Source of the DNA: Thermodesulfovibrionia bacterium
GTDB lineage: Bacteria; Nitrospirota; Thermodesulfovibrionia; UBA6902
DNA length: 36,600 nt
Assembly: GCA_945786855.1 (NCBI GenBank)
Contig: CALZGI010000064.1
Span: 1-36,600 of the forward strand
Reading direction: 5' to 3'
Shown here: positions 7,492 to 14,347 of the stretch, piece by piece
Layout: the number at the start of each line of letters is the position of its first letter
Numbering within the stretch: the first letter of the stretch is position 1
The notes under the pieces: model-generated
Seen by the model: the letters and a program-made list of their open reading frames with translations, nothing else
Databases searched by the model: none
Told to the model about the DNA's origin: nothing
Translations under genes and position numbers: made by a program

Positions 7492-8919
7492 ATGAAACAG
7501 GCAAACATCTTAATCATTGACCTGCACGGACAAAACGAATATGGGGCTCAACTTGCTGATATCCTCGGGTCACTGCCCGGATTTGCCGTCCGAATTCAGT
7601 ATGAGCAGATAAAAGAAGGACTGTCTCTTCATGATATAGCTGATCATATACAAAATATTACCTGCTCTGATACAAGCCTTATTTTTCTCATGTCATTATC
7701 AGTCCATCCTGAAAGGACGAATGAAATCGTTCGGGCAATGAGGAAAACCTGTTCCGACCTTCCTATTGTAGTAGTTCTGGAGGGATGGCAGTCCCATGAC
7801 ATCGTACATCTAATGCAGCACGGAGCGACGGACTTTCTTGTTCCTCCCCTGAAAGATATCGATATTATCCCTCGAATCTGGAGATTACTTGGACAGGTGA
7901 ACCGGATGAACAGCTTGACCTATACGCTGAAAGAGAAACTCGGATTAAAACAGCTGGTGGGCAGGAGCCCCGTCTTTCTTGAAGCTACAGACAAAATCCC
8001 CCTGCTGGCCAAGTGTGACTCAACCGTTTTGATTTCAGGAGAAACAGGGACGGGCAAGGAACTCTATGCACGGGCGGTCCATTATCTGAGCCCCAGAGCG
8101 GACAAGGCATTCATGCCTGTAAATTGTGGGGCAATTCCTCTTGATCTGATTGAAAATGAATTGTTCGGTCACGAAAGCGGTGCATTTACCGGGGCATCGA
8201 CATCCCGTCATGGACTGATCGAGGAGGCCGACGGAGGGACTCTTTTCCTCGATGAGATTGACTGTCTTCCAGCAAGCGCACAGGTAAAACTATTGCGTTT
8301 TCTTCAGGAGAAGGAGTTCCGGAAGCTCGGTTCAACAAAAATTCAGCAGGCTGATGTAAGGGTGATTTCTGCTACGAACGTAAATTTAGATGCATCAAGA
8401 AGAGAAGGGAAGTTCCGAAGTGATCTTTTCTACCGCTTAAACATCATTCCAGTCAGGGTTCCCGCGTTAAGTGACCGGAAGGAAGACATCCCGCTCCTGG
8501 CGCAGCATTTCCTGGAGAGGTACTCATCTGAGCTCAATAGACCGGTTACAGATTTTGAACCTGAGGCCATGGAAAAGCTTGTTTGTTTTGAGTGGCCGGG
8601 AAATGTCCGGGAACTGGAAAATGTCATCGAGCGTGCCGTTATTTTTTCAAGACACTCATGTATTGAGAGTGAACATATTGATTTGTATCAGACAGAAAAA
8701 GTGAAAAGTGACGATCCATTTCTCGAATCATTCAGGGTTGCAAAGTCAAGGGCAGTTGAGGAATTTGAAAGGGATTATATCCGGAAGCTTTTGACTATTC
8801 ACAAAGGAAATATTGCAAAAGCAGCAAAGGCAGCGCAGAAGAACCGGCGTGCCTTCTGGGAGCTGATCCGTAAACATGGAATAGAGACAAAAGACTTCAC
8901 ATCCCTCTATTCCCGATAG
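7492..8919 (+). CDS. Sigma-54-dependent activator (NtrC family) with degenerate receiver
   Basis: The 475-residue bacterial enhancer-binding protein has three parts: a receiver-like domain (about 1-137), an AAA+ domain (about 150-385) and a Fis-type helix-turn-helix (about 425-465). The AAA+ part is intact: Walker A GETGTGKE at 183-190, the sigma-54 contact loop GAFTGA at 230-235, Walker B GGTLFLDEID with D254-E255, and the arginine-rich FRSDLFYRLN block. It can be expected to remodel closed sigma-54 complexes by ATP hydrolysis. The receiver part has FLMSLSV where the phospho-Asp should be and PPL instead of KPF, so classical phospho-activation is unlikely. A near-consensus -24/-12 promoter lies about 230 bp downstream, ahead of the winged-helix gene and the injection system, making these the likely targets. 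Confidence 0.95.
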   Translation: MKQANILIIDLHGQNEYGAQLADILGSLPGFAVRIQYEQIKEGLSLHDIADHIQNITCSDTSLIFLMSLSVHPERTNEIVRAMRKTCSDLPIVVVLEGWQSHDIVHLMQHGATDFLVPPLKDIDIIPRIWRLLGQVNRMNSLTYTLKEKLGLKQLVGRSPVFLEATDKIPLLAKCDSTVLISGETGTGKELYARAVHYLSPRADKAFMPVNCGAIPLDLIENELFGHESGAFTGASTSRHGLIEEADGGTLFLDEIDCLPASAQVKLLRFLQEKEFRKLGSTKIQQADVRVISATNVNLDASRREGKFRSDLFYRLNIIPVRVPALSDRKEDIPLLAQHFLERYSSELNRPVTDFEPEAMEKLVCFEWPGNVRELENVIERAVIFSRHSCIESEHIDLYQTEKVKSDDPFLESFRVAKSRAVEEFERDYIRKLLTIHKGNIAKAAKAAQKNRRAFWELIRKHGIETKDFTSLYSR

Positions 8920-8996
8920 CAGGACAAAAACCTGCATTGCTATGACATTTTTATCCTGCCTTATAATCTCTTCATTTTAAATTCCTTATCCTGTAT

Positions 8997-9047
8997 TTCC
9001 ATTTTATTGCCCGGATAAAGATGATCAATCCGGGCAATAAAATGGAA
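8997..9047. terminator. 20-bp perfect inverted repeat with 11-nt loop
   Basis: Arms 8997-9016 and 9028-9047 are exact reverse complements, centred on GCCCGGAT/ATCCGGGC and flanked by AT-rich ends that put T and A runs on the outer stem. It lies about 80 bp after the activator stop and 100 bp before the next promoter, so it could end transcription in both directions. A smaller hairpin (GCAGG/CCTGC) sits immediately after the activator stop. Confidence 0.6.
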
Positions 9048-9147
9048 TTGTCTTAATGTCTGGTGCTTTCCTTCGGGAAATGAGAACGTCCTGATCTTTC
9101 AATGTTTATTTCCCGCTGTCGCATTATGCGTCTTCTATAGAGCCCGA

Positions 9148-9163
9148 TGGCATGCTTGTTGCT
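9148..9163 (+). promoter_or_regulatory. Near-consensus sigma-54 (-24/-12) promoter
   Basis: TGGCATGCTTGTTGCT matches TGGCAC-N5-TTGCW at all but one defined position, with GG at 9149-9150 and GC at 9161-9162. Transcription should begin near 9174, about 20 nt ahead of the GTG start of the winged-helix gene. It is the most convincing promoter in the window and the likely target of the activator encoded just upstream. Confidence 0.75.
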
Positions 9164-9192
9164 CACTCTTTCCGTATGGAGACATATGAATT

Positions 9193-9474
9193 GTGAAACG
9201 TGACCTGTGCCTGCCTGACAAATCACACATAACGCAGGAGATACTGGCCTATCTGCTTGAACACCCGGAGGCACAGGATACCCTTGACGGGATAGTGCAA
9301 TGGTGGCTGCTGGACAGAAAGATCAGGTATCAGCAGAAAAAGGTGAAAGAAGCGATCGGTGATCTTGTTGCCAAAGAGATAATTATCGAGCAGAAGAAGC
9401 CCGGGAGAGAAAGTCGATATCGAGTGAACAGGGACAAAGCACAGGAAATAAAAGAATTCATCCAGGGAAGTTAG
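9193..9474 (+). CDS. Small winged-helix DNA-binding-like protein
   Basis: The 93-residue protein looks like a single winged helix: ITQEILAYLLEHPEAQDTLDGIVQWWL, a helix IRYQQKKVKEAIGDLVAKEII in the place of the recognition helix, and a wing from EQKKPGRESRYRVN. This resembles small regulators that sense whether a target site or partner is free. The start is GTG with GGAGA upstream; an in-frame stop at 9187 rules out a longer form. It is the first gene behind the sigma-54 promoter and precedes the injection-system genes by about 260 bp, so it may autoregulate or act on the palindrome at 9592-9608. It has no recognised gene name; DNA binding is inferred from the pattern. Confidence 0.7.
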   Translation: MKRDLCLPDKSHITQEILAYLLEHPEAQDTLDGIVQWWLLDRKIRYQQKKVKEAIGDLVAKEIIIEQKKPGRESRYRVNRDKAQEIKEFIQGS

Positions 9475-9736
9475 CAGGCGAGAGGAATGAGCAATGATAA
9501 TACAGTGTACATGATGAAGTGGGTGTGATCGAGAATCAGGTGAGACAGCCGAAGATCAGGAAGAGAACTATAAATAATGTACTATCAAAAATACTGTTAG
9601 TAACAGTAAAGGGCGGTAGCCTGTTCAAATGCAATGATCTTTTTCGGCCAGGATTTAGTGACAGGGAAAATCGAATATACAAGGGGGAGTTTTATTATTC
9701 TGACATTCACCCTTATTGTTCCGGTTTTATGATGAA
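9475..9736 (+). other. Leader region ahead of the injection-system operon
   Basis: This 262-bp gap has no certain gene. It contains an 8-bp-arm palindrome at 9592-9608, a TATAAATAAT stretch near 9569-9578 that could be a -10 without a clear -35, and a GGGGGAG at 9683-9689. A 73-codon frame starting at GTG 9519 ends at 9740 with an ATGA overlap onto the Afp16-like start at 9737. Its basic, featureless translation and missing ribosome binding site leave it doubtful. Confidence 0.5.
9592..9608. promoter_or_regulatory. Palindromic operator candidate
   Basis: TACTGTTAGTAACAGTA is a perfect inverted repeat (8-bp arms, one central base) about 130 bp ahead of the first injection-system gene. Size and symmetry suit a dimeric repressor or activator. 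The neighbouring winged-helix or AraC-type product is a candidate binder. Confidence 0.4.
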
Positions 9737-10291
9737 ATGATAAATGAAGTCCTTGAATATATCCGTCGGGAGGTAAGGGATTACCTGGTTCTTAATGATG
9801 ACGATGCCATCATAAACCATGCCCATGTGCTCAAGGAACCGAACAACGACAACGGGGCCTACATTTCACTTGTCAATATCGAAGAAGAAGCGGTTTTGAA
9901 AAACACCCGCCATTCTCTTCGCATCAACGATCAAATGATCTATCAGCAGCCTCCTGTTTTTCTCAATCTTTACCTGTTGTTCTCTTTTGAATTCGGAAAT
10001 TACAGTACCAGCCTGACACGTCTATCCAAGGCGATCGAACGTTTCCAGAGCAAACCCGTCTTTTCTGCAGAGAATGAAACAGCGACCAATCCCTTGCCTG
10101 ATGGACTGGAAAAGCTGATTTTCGATTTTCACAATTTAAGCTTTGAACAACTGAATCACTTATGGGGAGTGCTCGGCGGGGCCTATTTCCCGTCGGTGCT
10201 GTATAAAGTGCGGATGGTCAGGATTCAGAGTGACGATAGAATTACGGGCCCGGAGATTACCAGGATCCAGCTCGAAACCGGGGTGAAATAA
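9737..10291 (+). CDS. eCIS tube terminator/cap protein, Afp16/Pvc16-like (DUF4255 type)
   Basis: The 184-residue protein begins MINEVLEYIRREVRDYL, the N-terminal pattern of the Pvc16/DUF4255 family. Next comes a strand-rich part (AYISLVNIEEEAVLKN) and the family-typical PPVFLNLYLLFSF followed by a helix with NYSTSLTRLSKAIERFQ. The C-terminal half has FEQLNHLWGVLGGAYFPSVLYKVRMV, also typical. In Afp/PVC particles this protein caps the tube and stops sheath and tube growth at the distal end. I chose ATG 9737 because it matches family N-termini; an upstream TTG at 9716 would add seven residues. It is first in the operon, whereas Afp and PVC place it last. The next gene begins five bases after its stop. 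Confidence 0.85.
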   Translation: MINEVLEYIRREVRDYLVLNDDDAIINHAHVLKEPNNDNGAYISLVNIEEEAVLKNTRHSLRINDQMIYQQPPVFLNLYLLFSFEFGNYSTSLTRLSKAIERFQSKPVFSAENETATNPLPDGLEKLIFDFHNLSFEQLNHLWGVLGGAYFPSVLYKVRMVRIQSDDRITGPEITRIQLETGVK

Positions 10292-10296
10292 CGGAT

Positions 10297-11052
10297 ATGG
10301 GTTTCGTACTTGATTATAAGCCCTTCTTCAAGGTGAGCGTGATAGACAAGGTGAGCGGCAATTCCCTGCCGGGATTTTCTTTCCTGCCCACATCGCGGTG
10401 TTCCCGCCTGCTGAGTGATCATCAGCTTGTTTTTCGCGCAAGGGAGACAGGTCTTGCCGTCTATTTTGCCAGTAATCCACAGGCGGCTGACCCCCTGATG
10501 GGAAAAATCACCAGCCGTTCCCGGTTCAGTTTCTCTATGCAGCTTAAGGATTCAGCCTTTTTTACCCGCTATGCTCCTGATCCGGCGGCAATGCCCGGGC
10601 CGCAATTGTATTTCGATAATCTAACAGCTTCAGGCGACATTCAACCTGATACCCATCAAAGCCTTTCTCTTGGGGCTTCTGTTGATTCAGCCGATGCCGC
10701 CAGAATTTACCCCCATGTTTTTTTCGAGAAAACCGATCTTTCAGGAGGTTCTGTCCCGACCAAATATCTCGTTAAAGAAAAATTTGACCCTTCGGAGACT
10801 GTGAAGGAGTTGCAGATCGACACCAGCAGCGGTGCCCCCATGGTGAGCACACGGATCGATCTCTCTGCTAAGGCTGACGGACCCTATCTGCTTGAAACAG
10901 ATGCCGCGGGCAGCACGGCGAAAACGATTTATCTGGACAATGCCCTGGCGGCCCGGGCAAATCTCGGCATCGTCGATATCTTATGGGAAACAGGACAGGA
11001 CACGGTCCCCGCGGGAGGACTGAACTATACATTGACGTTCAATAAACAGTAA
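10297..11052 (+). CDS. Unrecognised eCIS-operon protein, beta-rich, 251 aa
   Basis: I do not recognise a named family with confidence. The first 100 residues alternate short strands (DYKPFFKVSVIDKVSG, HQLVFRARETGLAVYF, FSFSMQLKDSAFFTRY), and the rest is rich in D, S, T and P with strands near the end (LGIVDILWET, LNYTLTF). The layout recalls a group of eCIS-linked hypothetical proteins that sit next to the cap and sheath genes; that comparison is from memory. There is no signal peptide or membrane segment. Its place between the cap and sheath genes and tight spacing suggest a structural or assembly part, possibly at the cap end of the particle. The following gene starts 43 bases on, behind its own strong ribosome binding site. 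Confidence 0.7.
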   Translation: MGFVLDYKPFFKVSVIDKVSGNSLPGFSFLPTSRCSRLLSDHQLVFRARETGLAVYFASNPQAADPLMGKITSRSRFSFSMQLKDSAFFTRYAPDPAAMPGPQLYFDNLTASGDIQPDTHQSLSLGASVDSADAARIYPHVFFEKTDLSGGSVPTKYLVKEKFDPSETVKELQIDTSSGAPMVSTRIDLSAKADGPYLLETDAAGSTAKTIYLDNALAARANLGIVDILWETGQDTVPAGGLNYTLTFNKQ

Positions 11053-11095
11053 ACCATTTTTTCCGGCGAGTTACAGGACCGGAGAAGGAGGAACC

Positions 11096-12562
11096 ATGAC
11101 TACCTATTATACGCCCGGCGTCTATATCGAGGAGATCTCCAAATTTCCACCCTCCGTCGTTGCCGTGGCAACGGCTGTTCCCGCCTTTATCGGGTACACC
11201 GAAAAGGCGGAAGATGAGAGCGGGACTGACCTGACCAATGTACCGACCCGCATCACGTCGCTCCTTGAGTTTGAAACCTACTTCGGTTCGGCCAATGATC
11301 AATCCCTTTCAGTTGATGTGGTGCAGACAATTCTTTCGTCCACTGGTCAGGTCACTGACACAGCGGTATCATTCAACGGTACGCCCCCTTCCTTGCCGTC
11401 ACACTTTCTCCACTACAGCATGAAGATGTTTTTTGATAACGGAGGAGGACCCTGTTATATAGTTTCAATCGGGGATTTTACAGCGGTTTTCAATCCGGCT
11501 GATTTTACTGATGCGATTGACGAACTGGAAAAGTATGATGAGCCGACGCTGCTGGTATTTCCGGACGCCTGCCTGGGCGATGCAGGACAGGTCGGTACAA
11601 TAATTGATCAGGCACTGGACCATTGTAAAAAGATGCAGGACCGCTTCACTATTGCCGATGTTCGCAATGCTGTTCCTACCGGTACGAACACAAACGCTGA
11701 AGTAACAACTGATCTGCGCAACAACATCACCAGCGACCTCGAACAGGTCAAGTATGGCGCTGCGTATTTCCCCTATCTCGACACCAAGCTTCCGTTCTCC
11801 AGCAGCGATGACAATATCACCGTAAATGCGCACACTACCAATACCATTCAGGCCGATGGCAGCATAATAGCGGGCAGCGGGAGCATTGCCGCGGCGACAG
11901 CAATCAGCCATGCGTCGGTAAAGGAAGATGAAACTGCGGTGTATAATGCAATCAAGTCGTTTATCATCGCCAATGCCACAGTGACTTTGCCGCCAAGCGG
12001 TGCCGTTGCCGGGGTTTATGCCCGGGTTGACAAGGCCCGAGGGGTCTGGAAGGCGCCTGCCAATGTCAGCATTGTTAGTGTCTCAGGCCCGGCCGTCAAT
12101 ATTACCAATGACCTCAATGATGGTCTGAATATTGATGCCACGACCGGAAAATCGGTGAACGCCATACGTGCCTTTACCGGGAAAGGAACCCTTGTCTGGG
12201 GGGCACGGACACTGGCCGGAAATGACAACGAGTGGCGCTATGTTCCGGTCAGACGCTTTTTCATCATGGTCGAAGAATCGGTGAAGAAGGCAACCGCCCA
12301 TTTCGTATTTGAACCCAATGACGCAAACACCTGGGTCAAGGTGCGCAGCATGATTGAAAATTTCCTGACCCTTCAATGGCGCGACGGGGCCCTTGCCGGT
12401 GCCAAGCCTGACGAGGCCTTCTACGTCAAGGTGGGCCTCAACCAGACCATGTCGGCCCAGGATATCCTGAACGGCTACATGATTGTCGAGATTGGCATGG
12501 CCGCGGTGCGGCCGGCGGAATTCATTGTCCTGCGTTTCTCTCACAAGATGCAGGAATCCTGA
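11096..12562 (+). CDS. Contractile tail sheath protein
   Basis: This 488-residue protein has the sheath N-terminus (YYTPGVYIEEISKFPPSVV, then TAVPAFIGYTEKA). It also has the conserved C-terminal domain: WGARTLAGNDNEWRYVPVRR, a helix with VEESVKKATAHFVFEPN, NTWVKVRSMIENFLTLQW, and the final strand FIVLRFSHKM. In contractile systems the sheath wraps the tube in an extended state and contracts to drive it through a target membrane. The middle (about residues 200-330) is an S/T/A-rich insertion that would lie on the outer surface and is usually the variable part. Only one sheath gene is present, whereas Afp has three paralogues. A GGAGG site precedes the ATG. Confidence 0.96.
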   Translation: MTTYYTPGVYIEEISKFPPSVVAVATAVPAFIGYTEKAEDESGTDLTNVPTRITSLLEFETYFGSANDQSLSVDVVQTILSSTGQVTDTAVSFNGTPPSLPSHFLHYSMKMFFDNGGGPCYIVSIGDFTAVFNPADFTDAIDELEKYDEPTLLVFPDACLGDAGQVGTIIDQALDHCKKMQDRFTIADVRNAVPTGTNTNAEVTTDLRNNITSDLEQVKYGAAYFPYLDTKLPFSSSDDNITVNAHTTNTIQADGSIIAGSGSIAAATAISHASVKEDETAVYNAIKSFIIANATVTLPPSGAVAGVYARVDKARGVWKAPANVSIVSVSGPAVNITNDLNDGLNIDATTGKSVNAIRAFTGKGTLVWGARTLAGNDNEWRYVPVRRFFIMVEESVKKATAHFVFEPNDANTWVKVRSMIENFLTLQWRDGALAGAKPDEAFYVKVGLNQTMSAQDILNGYMIVEIGMAAVRPAEFIVLRFSHKMQES

Positions 12563-12598
12563 TCGTTACAATTAATCAGAGGATAAAGGAGGACAACC

Positions 12599-13033
12599 AT
12601 GACAGACTATCCACTTCCAAAATTCCATTTTCAGGTCGAAATGGGCACTGAATCCACTTCCTTTACGGAAGTGTCGGGCCTGGACAGGGAAATTGAGATC
12701 ATTGAATACCGCGACGGCGCCAGTCCTGAGTTCAGGAAGTTGAAGATGCCGGGCATGGAAAAGAACAGCAACATTACTCTCAAGGGGGGAGTTACGGCAG
12801 GGAATAACGAATTTTTCGACTGGATGAATACGGTGAAGATGCATACTATTGAGCGCCGCGATATCACCATAAGCCTGCTCAATGAAGAGCATGAACCGGT
12901 AATGGTCTGGAAGGTCAAGAACGCCTGGCCTGCAAAGTTGGTCTCGACTGATATGAAGGCCGACGATAACAACGTGGCGATCGATTTAATAGAACTTGCT
13001 CATGAAGGGCTGGTCATCCAGAACGAAGGATAA
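12599..13033 (+). CDS. Inner tube protein, T4 gp19/Afp1-like
   Basis: The 144-residue protein is a typical Hcp-fold tube subunit: YPLPKFHFQVEMG, the FTEVSGLDREIEIIEYRDG block, KMPGMEKNSNITLKGGV, the WMNTV helix, and MVWKVKNAWPAKL. Stacked hexamers of this protein form the rigid tube pushed out by the sheath and carrying cargo. An AAAGGAGG site lies before the ATG. It follows the sheath by 36 bases and precedes a second tube-like gene by five, matching the Afp order sheath-then-tube. This one is most likely the major tube subunit because it keeps the family's usual features. Confidence 0.95.
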   Translation: MTDYPLPKFHFQVEMGTESTSFTEVSGLDREIEIIEYRDGASPEFRKLKMPGMEKNSNITLKGGVTAGNNEFFDWMNTVKMHTIERRDITISLLNEEHEPVMVWKVKNAWPAKLVSTDMKADDNNVAIDLIELAHEGLVIQNEG

Positions 13034-13038
13034 TTGCC

Positions 13039-13473
13039 ATGTATTATCCGCCCGTCGGCTTTCATTTCCGGGTCGAGTTCGGCCTTGACGGCATAGGAGA
13101 CAACGATTTTCGCTTCCGCGAAGTCTCCGGGCTGTCGATGGAACTCGAGGAGGAGACCTATAACGAGGGGGGAGAGTTGCGCTTCGTCCATAAATTGCCG
13201 GTGCGTGCCATCTTTCCCGACCTGGTCTTAAAGCGGGGGCTCCTTGTCGATTCGGTGGTGCGCACATGGTGTGAGGACGCCATCCATAACTTTGACATTC
13301 AGCCCATCACGGTCTGGGTGACGCTGCTCAACGAAGAACATGAACCGCTGCTGACCTACGCCTTCTTCAGCGCCTGGCCGAAGAAATGGAACATCAGTGA
13401 TTTAAACGCTGAAAGCAGCGAAATCATAATCGAAAGCCTTGATCTGGGCTACCAATATTTCAGGGCACAATAA
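13039..13473 (+). CDS. Second tube-type protein, Afp5-like
   Basis: Also 144 residues and homologous to the preceding gene in layout: PVGFHFRVEFGLDG, DFRFREVSGLSMELEEETYNEGG, the kink LPVRAIFPDLVLKRG, and LLNEEHEPLLTYAFFSAWPKKW. The motif LNEEHEP is shared by both, showing a duplication, yet the N- and C-terminal thirds differ. In Afp the Afp5 subunit makes the tube layer next to the spike, joining tube to baseplate. Gene order (after the major tube, before the DUF5908-like and LysM-type genes) supports the same role. The last residues (YQYFRAQ) are like those of tube-initiator proteins. Confidence 0.92.
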   Translation: MYYPPVGFHFRVEFGLDGIGDNDFRFREVSGLSMELEEETYNEGGELRFVHKLPVRAIFPDLVLKRGLLVDSVVRTWCEDAIHNFDIQPITVWVTLLNEEHEPLLTYAFFSAWPKKWNISDLNAESSEIIIESLDLGYQYFRAQ

Positions 13474-13476
13474 ATT

Positions 13477-13650
13477 ATGGCTGTCATCATTAACGAACTT
13501 TTAATCAAGGCCAGCGTCGATATCGGAGGGAAGGAAAAAAAGCCCGCCGCTACCGGTGCAGACGGAAGGAAGACCCTTGATCGCAAGGGATTAATCGAAG
13601 AATGTGTCGAAGAAGTGCTTAAGGTCCTTGAGAGGAAGGGGGAGCGCTAG
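13477..13650 (+). CDS. Small DUF5908-type protein, Afp6-like position
   Basis: This 57-residue gene lies between the second tube gene (stop three bases upstream) and the Afp7-like gene (start five bases downstream). It begins MAVIINELLIKASVD, the 'IxEL.I' pattern of DUF5908 proteins from eCIS operons. The middle is a G/K/A-rich linker and the end an amphipathic helix, GLIEECVEEVLKVLERKGER. The family occurs almost only at this place in injection-system operons; its exact role is unknown, and assembly of the tube/spike adaptor is a plausible guess. No strong ribosome binding site is visible, so coupling to the preceding stop is likely. Confidence 0.85.
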   Translation: MAVIINELLIKASVDIGGKEKKPAATGADGRKTLDRKGLIEECVEEVLKVLERKGER

Positions 13651-13654
13651 CATT

Positions 13655-14341
13655 ATGGTAGACGGTAGATTGGCAAAATTGACAATCACCCCTTATGAGG
13701 ACTCGGAAACCGTTCAGGTCGGTTCAGAGGCCGGTCCTTCCTTTGTCGCCCAGTTCAATCCGGAATCCTTCACCATCAACAACGAAATCGGGCTGATGCC
13801 GGAAGAGCCTTCCCAGGGTGATAGTGGCGAAGAGGCCAAGTTCAGAGCGATCAAGCCCCGCACCTTCAGCTTCGACTTTATGATGGACGGCACCGGCGCC
13901 AGCGGCGAAAAGATTGATGTTCTGGACCAGATTGAACTGTTCAAGAGAACCACCGGTTATTTCGGGAAGATTCACCGCCCCATGTTCCTGCTTTTGAACT
14001 GGGGCTCGTTGATCGATAGTTCCGGTATTGCGACCTGTGTGCTCGAGAGCTTCTCAATTAACTACAAGCTAATCCGGCAAGACGGCACGCCGCTGCGTGC
14101 CCTTCTCTCGGCGACCTTTCGCGAGCACAAACCAGCCCGGCTGCGGGAATTACAAAAAAAAGATAGCTCGCCGGACCTGACTCATCTGCATAAGGTCATC
14201 GACAATGAGCATCTGTCGCTGATTACCTATCGTATTTACAAGGACCCGCGCTATTACCTTCACGTTGGGGAAGCGAATGGTCTGAACAATTTAAGGAAGA
14301 TGACAAAGGGTCGAAGTCTCGCCCTTCCACCATTGAGATAA
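13655..14341 (+). CDS. LysM-type baseplate/tube adaptor, Afp7-like (CIS_tube family)
   Basis: The 228-residue protein opens with VDGRLAKLTITPYED, then SFVAQFNPESFTINNEI, the hallmark of the CIS tube/gp53-like family. It continues with RTFSFDFMMDGTG, LDQIELFKRTTGYFG and a strand-rich core (FLLLNWGSL, CVLESFSINYKL, LLSATF). The C-terminal 55 residues look like a LysM module (LSLITYRIYKDPRYYLHVGEAN...). In Afp particles Afp7 joins the tube and spike complex to the wedge. I use ATG 13655, which fits the family N-terminus and follows the DUF5908-like stop by four bases; an ATG at 13604 would only overlap that gene. The spike gene starts six bases after its stop. Confidence 0.92.
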   Translation: MVDGRLAKLTITPYEDSETVQVGSEAGPSFVAQFNPESFTINNEIGLMPEEPSQGDSGEEAKFRAIKPRTFSFDFMMDGTGASGEKIDVLDQIELFKRTTGYFGKIHRPMFLLLNWGSLIDSSGIATCVLESFSINYKLIRQDGTPLRALLSATFREHKPARLRELQKKDSSPDLTHLHKVIDNEHLSLITYRIYKDPRYYLHVGEANGLNNLRKMTKGRSLALPPLR

Positions 14342-14347
14342 TGCACT

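Noticed and set aside
9519-9740. A 73-codon frame ending with an ATGA overlap onto the cap gene start
   Set aside because: It has only GTG starts without a ribosome binding site, spans the palindrome, and its translation shows no recognisable pattern; conservation would be needed to revive it.
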